From Actinomycetota bacterium (GTDB taxonomy: Bacteria > Actinomycetota > Thermoleophilia > Gaiellales > Gaiellaceae), in assembly GCA_013696185.1 (NCBI GenBank), contig JACCZA010000096.1:1-17148 (forward strand): a DNA stretch of 17,148 nucleotides. The letters run 5' to 3'. Every line of letters starts with the position of its first letter. Within the stretch, counting starts at the first letter, position 1. The position numbers and the translations under genes are program-made. The notes under the pieces were generated by a model that saw only the letters and a list, made by a program, of their open reading frames with translations, did not search any database and was not told the origin of the DNA. Below are positions 7,966 through 14,264 of the stretch, piece after piece.

Positions 7966-8040
7966 TGTTCTCGAAGCGGTACGGCGGAGGTGCGACCGCA
8001 CTGCCCGCACAGCCGAGGGATCAGGGTGCGCCGCGAGGCG

Positions 8041-9699
8041 CTACCCGAACGTGAAGGCGTAGGCCTCGACGCCGGGGGAGAAGCGCAGCTCGAGCAATCC
8101 CTCGCGGGGGCGGGGGAACGTCTCGAGCGTGTAGAGCCGGGGGATCCCCGAGATCCCGACGGTGCGTACTGGCTTGCCGTCGACGCGCACGCCGAGGGTG
8201 CCGCGGCCTCCGAGCACGAGGTGGATCCTGCGCGCGCCGAAGTCGAGCCGCAGGCGGGCGTTCCGGCCGGCGGTGATGTGGGACTCGCCCACGCGCCAGG
8301 TGCCCGCGTAGCTGAGCTCGTCGCGGCCCAGGCGCGGTGGAAAGCGATACGTCGAGAGGCGGTTGCGCACGATCGGCAGGCCCTCGAAGCGGTCGAGGCG
8401 GGCGTAGCCGAGGTAGGACTCCGGCGTCGTCACTATGTGCGGCGTCGCGTCGGCGACCGACGTCCGCCGCTTTCGCACCCCCTCGCCGAGCAAGCGCCGG
8501 ATCGCCGATTCCGACTCGTCGTAGTCGCCCTCGCCGAAGTGCGTGCGCCTGAGCTCACCGCCCCGGTCGATCAGGTACTCGGCCGGCCAGTACTGGTTGT
8601 GGTACGCGTTCCAGGTCGCGAAGGCGTTGTCGAGCGCGACCGGATAGCGGACGCCGAGCCTCCGCACAGCAGAGCGAACGTTGGACGGCACGCGCTCGAA
8701 CGCGAACTCGGGCGAGTGCACGCCGACGATGACGAGCCCGTCCTTGCGGTACGCGGCATCCCAGGCCTTCAGATGCGGCAGCGTGCGCAGGCAGTTGATG
8801 CAGGAGTACGTCCAGAAGTCGACGAGGACGACCTTGCCGCGCAGCTTCGCGAGGCTGAGCGGCTTCCCGCCCGCCGTGTTCAGCCAGAGCGAGATCCCGC
8901 GGAACTCGAGTGGCTGCTCGTCGCGCGCGGCCGCGGCGAGCGCCTCGTTGTCGGAGGCGAGCCCCCGCAGCCGGCTGCCGGCGGCATCGGTCCGCTCGAC
9001 CGCGTCCTGCAGCCGCTGCGTGTAGCCGGGAAGCGCGGTCGTGAAGCGCTGGTCGGCGCCGAAGGCGATCGCGAGCGCCGTCGCACCGAGGAGCGCGCCC
9101 GCCACGCGGCGGGTCGCGCCCGCGTGCGTGCGCATGAGCTTCACGCTCCCGGCGAGGCGCTGTCCTCCGAGTGCGACGAGGAGCATCGGCACGGCAGCAC
9201 CGAGCGCGTACGCCCCCGTCACTGCGAACGTCCGCACGCCGATCCTGCCGCTCGCCGCGAGCGCCGTCACCGCCGCCAGCACCGGCCCGGCGCACGGCAC
9301 GAAGACCAGGCCGAGCCCGAGGCCGAGCACGAAGCCGTTGCGCTCGGTGCCCGGGCGCCGGCGTGAGAGGAAGAGGAGCGGCCGCTCGAGGACGAGCGCG
9401 AGTCGCGGCACGAGGAGCGTCGCCGCGAGGACGAGCAGCAGGACGATCGCGGCGTTGCGGAGGAAGTCCTGCGGGAGGCCGAGGGCGTCGAGGAGCGAGG
9501 CCCCGGCAACCGTGAAGACGGTGAAGCTCGCGACGAGGCCGGCGATGATCGCGAACGGGCGGGCACGGCTCTGTCCGGTCACGCCGCCCGCGAGGATGAT
9601 CGGCAGGACCGGCAGGACGCACGGCGAGATCGCCGTGATCAACCCGGCCACGAAGGCAACGCCGATGAGAACGAGCACCTCCTCGATCGTACTGCCCAC
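8041..9699 (-). CDS. dipZ: DipZ: CcdA-type thiol transporter fused to extracytoplasmic thioredoxin and CBM-like domain
   Basis: 552 residues. Residues about 6-215 form a CcdA/DsbD-beta membrane domain with C27 (ISPCVLPVLP) and C136 (VFVPCAGPVL), the cysteine pair that carries electrons across the membrane. Residues about 260-405 are a TlpA-like thioredoxin with WTYSCINC (C300, C303) and a YWPAEYLID cis-proline segment (P372). Residues about 415-552 form the beta-sandwich, carbohydrate-binding-module-like domain typical of DipZ. It likely passes reductant from cytoplasmic thioredoxin to extracytoplasmic disulfides, for protein folding or cytochrome c maturation. It is shorter than mycobacterial DipZ (about 700 residues). 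The start is the GTG at 9697-9699; an open frame continues 279 codons further upstream but lies opposite the GH15 gene and has no family similarity. The ribosome binding site is weak, so the GTG eight codons inside is a less likely alternative. Divergent from the GH15 gene. Confidence 0.93.
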   Translation of the reverse strand: MGSTIEEVLVLIGVAFVAGLITAISPCVLPVLPIILAGGVTGQSRARPFAIIAGLVASFTVFTVAGASLLDALGLPQDFLRNAAIVLLLVLAATLLVPRLALVLERPLLFLSRRRPGTERNGFVLGLGLGLVFVPCAGPVLAAVTALAASGRIGVRTFAVTGAYALGAAVPMLLVALGGQRLAGSVKLMRTHAGATRRVAGALLGATALAIAFGADQRFTTALPGYTQRLQDAVERTDAAGSRLRGLASDNEALAAAARDEQPLEFRGISLWLNTAGGKPLSLAKLRGKVVLVDFWTYSCINCLRTLPHLKAWDAAYRKDGLVIVGVHSPEFAFERVPSNVRSAVRRLGVRYPVALDNAFATWNAYHNQYWPAEYLIDRGGELRRTHFGEGDYDESESAIRRLLGEGVRKRRTSVADATPHIVTTPESYLGYARLDRFEGLPIVRNRLSTYRFPPRLGRDELSYAGTWRVGESHITAGRNARLRLDFGARRIHLVLGGRGTLGVRVDGKPVRTVGISGIPRLYTLETFPRPREGLLELRFSPGVEAYAFTFG

Positions 9700-9718
9700 C
9701 CCGAGAGCAGCCGGTCCC

Positions 9719-9736
9719 GGATCGGTGAGCCGATCC
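9719..9736. promoter_or_regulatory. Inverted repeat GGATCGG-TGAG-CCGATCC between dipZ and GH15 gene
   Basis: Perfect 7-bp arms with a 4-base centre, in the 105-bp divergent promoter region, 20 bp from the dipZ start. A second palindrome, CACGCG-C-CGCGTG (9745-9757), follows. One or both may be operators for a local regulator; none is encoded in the window. Confidence 0.4.
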
Positions 9737-9804
9737 ACACGCGCCACGCGCCGCGTGCTCATATGCACGGTGCAGGCTGCCGCTCGAGGCGAGTCGCGCA
9801 CCCC

Positions 9805-11652
9805 ATGAACACCACGAGTGACGACATCCCCGCCGTGCCCGACCTCGGCGCCGGCACACCGATCGCCGACTATGCGCTCCTCGGCGACTGCCAGGGCGCG
9901 GCGCTCGTCAGCCGCGGCGGCTCGGTCGACTGGTGGTGCGCACCCCGCTTCGACTCGCGGAGCGTGTTCGCGCGGATCCTCGACCCGGGGGCGGGTCACT
10001 GGTCGATCCGGCCGATCGCCGAGTTCGAGGTGGAGCGGGCCTACCTCGAGGGGACGATGGTGCTGCGGACGACCTTCCACACCGCCGGTGGCACGGTCGA
10101 GCTGACCGACGCGCTCGCGCTCGCGCCGCGAGAGCGCGGGCACCAGATCGGGCTCTCCGCCCCGCACGTGCTCGTCCGCTCGCTCGAGGTCGTCTCCGGC
10201 GAGGTCGACCTCGCAGTCGACTTCGTCCCACGCCTCGAGTACGGGCTCGTCGTGCCGGCCGTCGAGCGGACCGAGAACGGGCTCGTCACGGTCGGCGGCC
10301 CCGACACGCTCCTCCTCGCCGGCGAGGCGCCGTTCGAGATCGAGGGCGGCGCCGCACGAGCCGAGCTCACCCTGCGCGAGGGCGAGCGCGCTGCCTTCGC
10401 GCTCCACCATCGCGAGGGGATGTACGGCAGGGTGGAGAGGCCGCTCGATCCCGCTCGGGCGCTCTCGGCGACGATCGCGGGCTGGCGCTCCTGGTACGAG
10501 CTGCACACACCGTACGAGGGTGTGTATGCCGAGCACGTGCTACGAAGCGCGTTGCTCCTGCAGGCGCTGACCTACGCGCCGACGGGAGCGGTGATCGCCG
10601 CCCCGACCACATCCCTGCCCGAGGTCGTCGGCGGCTCGTCCAACTGGGACTACCGCTATGCCTGGCTGCGCGACGCCAGCCTGACCCTGAAGGCGCTCTG
10701 GGTCGCCGCCTGTCCCGACGAGGCGAGTCGCTTCCTCGCGTGGATGGCGCGCGCCGGCGTCCGCGGCAGCTCCGAGCACGTGCAGATCATGTTCGGCGTC
10801 GGCGGCGAGCGGGATCTCGCCGAGCGGGAGCTGCCGCACCTGGCCGGCTACCGCGGCAGCGCCCCGGTGCGGATCGGGAACGAGGCCTTCAAGCAGAAGC
10901 AGCTCGACGTCTACGGCGAGGTCCTGGACGGCGCCTGGGTGCTGCGCGAGCAGCTCGGCGAGCTGGAGCCGCTGACGGCGCAGTTCCTCCGTGGGCTCGC
11001 CGACACGGTCGCCGATACGTGGCGCGAGCCGGACGTCGGCATCTGGGAGAGCCGGGACGAGGAGCGCCACTACACGAGCTCGAAGGTCTACTGCTGGGCC
11101 GCGCTCGACCGCGCGGTCAAGCTCGCCCCGCAACTCGGGCCCGAGGCGCGAGCGGCGCGCTGGGCGGCTCAGCGGGACGAGGTGCGCGCCGCAATCCTCG
11201 AGCAGGCCTGGAGCGAGGAGCTCGGCGCCTATGCCGGTGCGCTCGGCTCGGACCGCCTCGACGCGAGCGTGCTGCTCATGCCGATCATCGAGTTCCTGCC
11301 TGCGACGGACGGACGCATGCGGCGCACGATCGACGCGATCGAGCGCGAGCTCGGGGACGGACGAGGACTCGTGCGCCGCTGGCAGGGCGCCGAGGACGGC
11401 AGCTTCCTGATCTGCTCGTTCTGGCTCGCCCAGGCACTCGCGCTCGCCGGCGAGGTCGAGCGCGCCAGGGCGGTGTTCGACGACGTGCTGTCGTATGCCA
11501 ACGACGTCGGCCTCCTGTCCGAGGAGGTCGATCCGGAGCGGGGGGAGCTCGTCGGCAACTTCCCGCAGACCTTCTCGCACGTGGGCCTGATCAACGCCGC
11601 CTGGGCAATCGAGCAGGCGGAGCAGGCTCGCCGCGCGGAGGCGGAGGCCTAG
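9805..11652 (+). CDS. Glycoside hydrolase family 15 (trehalase / glucoamylase-like)
   Basis: 615 residues, predicted cytoplasmic. The N-terminal beta domain begins with IADYALLGDCQGAALVSRGG and SVDWWCAPRFDSRSVFARIL, the hallmark opening of actinobacterial GH15 enzymes. The (alpha/alpha)6 barrel begins near residue 240, with WDYRYAWLRDAS (281-292) forming the substrate subsite. The likely general acid is E415 (VGIWESRDEERHYTSSK) and the general base E573 (GLLSEEVDP), where fungal relatives have an E-Q pair. Mycobacterial members of this type hydrolyse trehalose, others alpha-1,4-glucans; the sequence alone does not choose. Start: the ATG at 9805 gives the normal family beginning; an ATG 14 codons upstream (9763) has no better ribosome binding site. 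No trehalose or glycogen genes adjoin it. It converges on the MFS gene 28 bp away. Confidence 0.9.
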   Translation: MNTTSDDIPAVPDLGAGTPIADYALLGDCQGAALVSRGGSVDWWCAPRFDSRSVFARILDPGAGHWSIRPIAEFEVERAYLEGTMVLRTTFHTAGGTVELTDALALAPRERGHQIGLSAPHVLVRSLEVVSGEVDLAVDFVPRLEYGLVVPAVERTENGLVTVGGPDTLLLAGEAPFEIEGGAARAELTLREGERAAFALHHREGMYGRVERPLDPARALSATIAGWRSWYELHTPYEGVYAEHVLRSALLLQALTYAPTGAVIAAPTTSLPEVVGGSSNWDYRYAWLRDASLTLKALWVAACPDEASRFLAWMARAGVRGSSEHVQIMFGVGGERDLAERELPHLAGYRGSAPVRIGNEAFKQKQLDVYGEVLDGAWVLREQLGELEPLTAQFLRGLADTVADTWREPDVGIWESRDEERHYTSSKVYCWAALDRAVKLAPQLGPEARAARWAAQRDEVRAAILEQAWSEELGAYAGALGSDRLDASVLLMPIIEFLPATDGRMRRTIDAIERELGDGRGLVRRWQGAEDGSFLICSFWLAQALALAGEVERARAVFDDVLSYANDVGLLSEEVDPERGELVGNFPQTFSHVGLINAAWAIEQAEQARRAEAEA

Positions 11653-11666
11653 GAGCAGGAGCGGTC

Positions 11667-11680
11667 GCGCCGGCCGGCGC
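11667..11680. terminator. Palindrome GCGCCGGCCGGCGC between convergent genes
   Basis: Perfect 14-bp palindrome filling most of the 28-bp gap between the GH15 stop (11652) and the MFS stop (11681). Two more perfect palindromes lie just inside the MFS 3' end (11701-11714 and 11710-11723). No T-run. Possibly a bidirectional terminator; GC-rich coding DNA also makes such palindromes by chance. Confidence 0.4.
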
Positions 11681-13096
11681 TCAGTCGGCGAGCGCCTCCG
11701 CCGGCTCGAGCCGGCGCGCCGGCGGCCGGGCCGAGATCGACAGGGCGACGAGGGCCGCTGCGAGGGCCGCGGCGGCGCTCAGCCCGAAGGCGGTCGTGAA
11801 CGCCGACTCGGCCGGAAACGGCGTTCCTCCAACGGTGCGAGCCGTCAGGAGCGCCGCCCCGATCTGGCCGCCGACGACGGCGCCGATCATCCGTGCGACG
11901 GTGTTCATCCCCGTCGCGATGCCCGTCTCGGTCTGGGAGACGTTCTCCGCGATCAGCGCCACCATGGCGGCGAAGGCGAACCCGAGCCCCGTCCCGAGCG
12001 CGCCGGTCGCTGCCGCGATGTGCCACGGCTCGTCGTGCGCGCCCGCGAGCACGAGCGCGGCGAGGCTGACGAGCAGCATCCCGCCGACGAGGGGCCACTT
12101 CGAGCCGAAGCGGCGTCCGAGCAGGCCTGCCGCCGGCCCCGAGAAGAGCAGCCCGAGCGAGCTCGGGAGCAGGTAGAGCCCCGCCCCGGTCGCGGTCGCG
12201 CCGAAGCCGTAGCCGCTCGACTCCGGCACCTCCACGAAGCGCGGCACGAGCACGAAGCAGCTGAAGAGGGCGAAGCCGGCGATCAGCGTGGTCAGGTTCG
12301 TCAGCAGCACGGGCCGGTGGGCGAGCATGCGCATGTCGACCATCGGCGCACGCGTGCGCAGCTCCACCTGGCCCCAGGCGACGAAGAGCAGCGCGGCCGA
12401 GACGGCGAGACCGACGATGCGCGCGGATGCCCAGCCCCAGCGCTCGCCCTCGGTCAGGGCGACCATGAAGGCGACGAGCGCGCCCGAGAGCAGCAGCGCA
12501 CCGGGAACGTCGACCCGCGAGGGCGAGCGCACCGGCGACTCGGGGATGAAGCGGCGCACGAGCACGAGGGAGAGCGCGACCGGAATCGACCCGAGCACGA
12601 ACAGCCAGCGCCACGAGAGGTTGTCGACGATCACCCCCGAGAGGACGATGCCGAGACCGCCCCCGACGCCGAAGACCGCCGAGAGCAGCCCGATCCCGAC
12701 CTTCACGCGCTCCGGCGGGAACTCGTCGCGGATGATCGCGAAGCTGAGCGGGAACACGGCGCCCCCCGCACCGGCGAGCGCCCGGAAGCCGATCAGCGAC
12801 CAGAGGTTCCACGCGGCGGCGGCGCCGGCACTGCCGACCAGGAAGAGCGCGAGACTGACGAGGAGGACGCGCTCCTTGCCGTACTGGTCTCCCAACCGCC
12901 CCAGGATCGGGGTCGCCACGGCGGCCGCGACGAGGAAGCCCGTCAGCACCCAGGTCGCCCAGGCCGTGCTCCCGCCGAGCTCGCGCTGGAAGGTCGGCAG
13001 GGCGGGAAACACCATCGTCTGCTGCAGTGCGAACGCGGTGCCGGCAAGCGTCAGGATGGCGAGTGTGATCGCGTAATGCTGGCGCCGAGGCTCCAC
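11681..13096 (-). CDS. MFS drug/metabolite exporter, DHA2 (EmrB/QacA) family
   Basis: 471 residues, hydrophobic throughout, with about 14 predicted membrane helices, as in the DHA2 14-TMS family of proton-driven exporters. The helix 2-3 loop carries motif A, GRLGDQYGKERVLL (66-79). Helix 5 carries a glycine-rich motif C-like stretch (FGVGGGLGIVLSG), where the usual Pro is replaced by Leu. The substrate cannot be read. Start: GTG at 13094-13096, eight residues before helix 1; no ribosome binding site is visible, so a very short leader or leaderless transcript is possible (TACCCT six bases before the GTG). It is divergent from the DUF4396 gene and has its own ATACC-N7-GGTAT dyad at 13127-13143, suggesting control by the same regulator. 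Export of a toxic metal complex or a linked toxin is only an inference. Confidence 0.88.
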   Translation of the reverse strand: MEPRRQHYAITLAILTLAGTAFALQQTMVFPALPTFQRELGGSTAWATWVLTGFLVAAAVATPILGRLGDQYGKERVLLVSLALFLVGSAGAAAAWNLWSLIGFRALAGAGGAVFPLSFAIIRDEFPPERVKVGIGLLSAVFGVGGGLGIVLSGVIVDNLSWRWLFVLGSIPVALSLVLVRRFIPESPVRSPSRVDVPGALLLSGALVAFMVALTEGERWGWASARIVGLAVSAALLFVAWGQVELRTRAPMVDMRMLAHRPVLLTNLTTLIAGFALFSCFVLVPRFVEVPESSGYGFGATATGAGLYLLPSSLGLLFSGPAAGLLGRRFGSKWPLVGGMLLVSLAALVLAGAHDEPWHIAAATGALGTGLGFAFAAMVALIAENVSQTETGIATGMNTVARMIGAVVGGQIGAALLTARTVGGTPFPAESAFTTAFGLSAAAALAAALVALSISARPPARRLEPAEALAD

Positions 13097-13126
13097 TGTG
13101 CGAGGGTACAGACGGGCGCCGGATGC

Positions 13127-13143
13127 ATACCCCCAGTCGGTAT
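13127..13143. promoter_or_regulatory. CsoR-like operator candidate A (MFS side)
   Basis: 17-bp dyad ATACC-N7-GGTAT, 31-47 bp upstream of the MFS start. On the minus strand it reads ATACC-GACTGGG-GGTAT, the same layout as box B at 13184-13200. The pattern of A/T ends and C/G core matches operators of the CsoR family of copper or sulfur-responsive repressors. Assignment is by pattern only. Confidence 0.5.
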
Positions 13144-13182
13144 GGGGACATCTTCGCGCCGAAATCTGCTAGAGTGGCCATA

Positions 13183-13201
13183 TATACCCTGGGTGGGTAT
13201 A
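13183..13201. promoter_or_regulatory. CsoR-like operator candidate B (DUF4396 side)
   Basis: Perfect 7-bp inverted repeat TATACCC-TGGGT-GGGTATA, ending 14 bp before the DUF4396 start codon and just ahead of its ribosome binding site (AGAGGAG, 13204-13210). It overlaps any plausible -10 element here (TATATA at 13181-13186 or TATAAG at 13198-13203), so a bound repressor would block initiation. Confidence 0.6.
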
Positions 13202-13215
13202 AGAGAGGAGTCGGA

Positions 13216-13713
13216 ATGAGCCACGCCGCCCACGCCCATCGCCCCGAGCAGTCGCTCAACCGCACGACCGCTCTCGCCACGCTGCACTGCCTGACCGGCT
13301 GCGCGATCGGGGAGGTGCTCGGGCTGATCGTCGGCACCGCTCTCGGCTGGAGTACCGGCGCGACGATCGTCCTCTCGATCGTCCTCGCGTTCCTCTTCGG
13401 CTACTCGCTTACGCTGCTGCCCCTCGTCCGCGCCGGCCTCGCCCTGGCGACCGCGCTGCCGCTCGCGCTCGCCTCGGACACCCTCTCGATCGCGGTCATG
13501 GAGGCGGTCGACAACGGCGTGCTGCTCGCGGTGCCGGGGGCGATGGCCGCCTCGCTCTCGGATCTGCTCTTCTGGGGCTCGCTCGCCTTCGCCCTCGTGG
13601 TCGCCTTCGTGGCTGCGTTTCCGGTCAACCGCTACCTGATCCGGCGAGGCCTCGGTCACGCGGTCGTGCACCGCCACGGGCACGGAGGCGCGGTCGAGCA
13701 CCGGGCGGCGTAG
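13216..13713 (+). CDS. DUF4396 His-rich membrane protein, possibly metal-linked
   Basis: 165 residues with about four membrane helices. The N-terminus is His-rich (MSHAAHAHRPEQ), then comes the signature TLHCLTGCAIGEVLG (22-36; H24, C25, C29), a conserved-looking MEAVDNG (95-101), FPVNRYLIRRGLGHAVVH near the end, and a His-rich tail (HRHGHGG). These features match the DUF4396 family, whose function is not established. The His/Cys pattern and the CsoR-like operator at the promoter suggest a role in copper or other metal homeostasis; this is inference. The start is the ATG at 13216 with AGAGGAG five bases upstream; the frame is open 31 codons further upstream, but that would run through the operator. 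Confidence 0.8.
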   Translation: MSHAAHAHRPEQSLNRTTALATLHCLTGCAIGEVLGLIVGTALGWSTGATIVLSIVLAFLFGYSLTLLPLVRAGLALATALPLALASDTLSIAVMEAVDNGVLLAVPGAMAASLSDLLFWGSLAFALVVAFVAAFPVNRYLIRRGLGHAVVHRHGHGGAVEHRAA

Positions 13714-13744
13714 GGCTCCCGGCCGAGTCGACCGGTGGCGCTGC

Positions 13745-14248
13745 TCAGCCGGGGAGCAGCCGCCGCGGCGCGAGCCGGCCCGCGAGCGACGGCGGGGACG
13801 GGATCTCGGGCGCCAGGCGCCCGGCCACGACCACGCCGTAGAGGAGGTGATCGAGCGCGAGTACGAGGCGTCCGGTCACCTGGCGCTCCTCGGGATAGTC
13901 CACGCCGACGAAGGGGGCCACCCCGAGCTCGAAGGAGAGCCAGATCGCGAGCCCGTAGACCGGCCCCGCGGCGGCGTGTCGGCGCAGGCGCTCGGGGAGC
14001 AGGCCGAACGCGACCCCGCCACCGCTCCCGTAGGCCCAGTGGGCGAGCTCCGTCACGACCTCCCGGTGCTCGGGCCGAAGCCGCGACATGGGGCCGAGGT
14101 CGCGGAAGACGGCATCCGGCGGGCTCTGCCCGAGCAGGCCGAGATTCTGCGTCACGCGGCGCATTCCCGTCATCGCCATCGCGGCGACGAGCCCGCGCGC
14201 CGCCGCCCGCACCATCGCTCCTGAAGCACCGTTGGCAGCCATCCGCAT
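13745..14248 (-). CDS. Small membrane protein, DUF1440-like
   Basis: 167 residues. Hydrophobic stretches at about 9-28, 68-82 (AHWAYGSGGGVAFGLL), 93-112 (GPVYGLAIWLSFELGVAPFVG) and 126-142 (RLVLALDHLLYGVVVAG) suggest four helices. The 'AHWAYG...G..FG' and final 'H.LYG' pattern resembles DUF1440/YagU-like inner-membrane proteins, whose function is poorly known (YagU has been linked to acid tolerance). It starts 16 bp after the hypF stop on the same strand, so it is probably cotranscribed with hypF; whether it has any part in hydrogenase biology is unknown. ATG at 14248 chosen; a second ATG two codons on (14242) is equally possible. Convergent with DUF4396 (31-bp gap). Confidence 0.65.
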   Translation of the reverse strand: MRMAANGASGAMVRAAARGLVAAMAMTGMRRVTQNLGLLGQSPPDAVFRDLGPMSRLRPEHREVVTELAHWAYGSGGGVAFGLLPERLRRHAAAGPVYGLAIWLSFELGVAPFVGVDYPEERQVTGRLVLALDHLLYGVVVAGRLAPEIPSPPSLAGRLAPRRLLPG

Positions 14249-14264
14249 CGCCTGGGCGGGGAAT

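Larger units (their letters stand above)
7801..8040. other. Intergenic region without a gene
   Basis: 240 bp between the dehydrogenase start and the dipZ stop, both on the minus strand. It contains the SigF-like promoter, a repeated CCGGCGCCC (around 7856-7864 and 7874-7882), and the GGGGTC-T-GACCCC palindrome. I see no tRNA, small RNA or credible small coding sequence. Confidence 0.6.

Noticed and set aside
7990..9366. Plus-strand open frame of about 458 codons opposite dipZ
   Set aside because: Reverse-strand shadow; dipZ carries both cysteine pairs and the thioredoxin motif in the minus frame.
9700..10536. Upstream extension of dipZ by 279 codons
   Set aside because: The added sequence is the reverse of the GH15 gene and shows no CcdA-like or other homologous features; the membrane domain starts right after the GTG at 9699.
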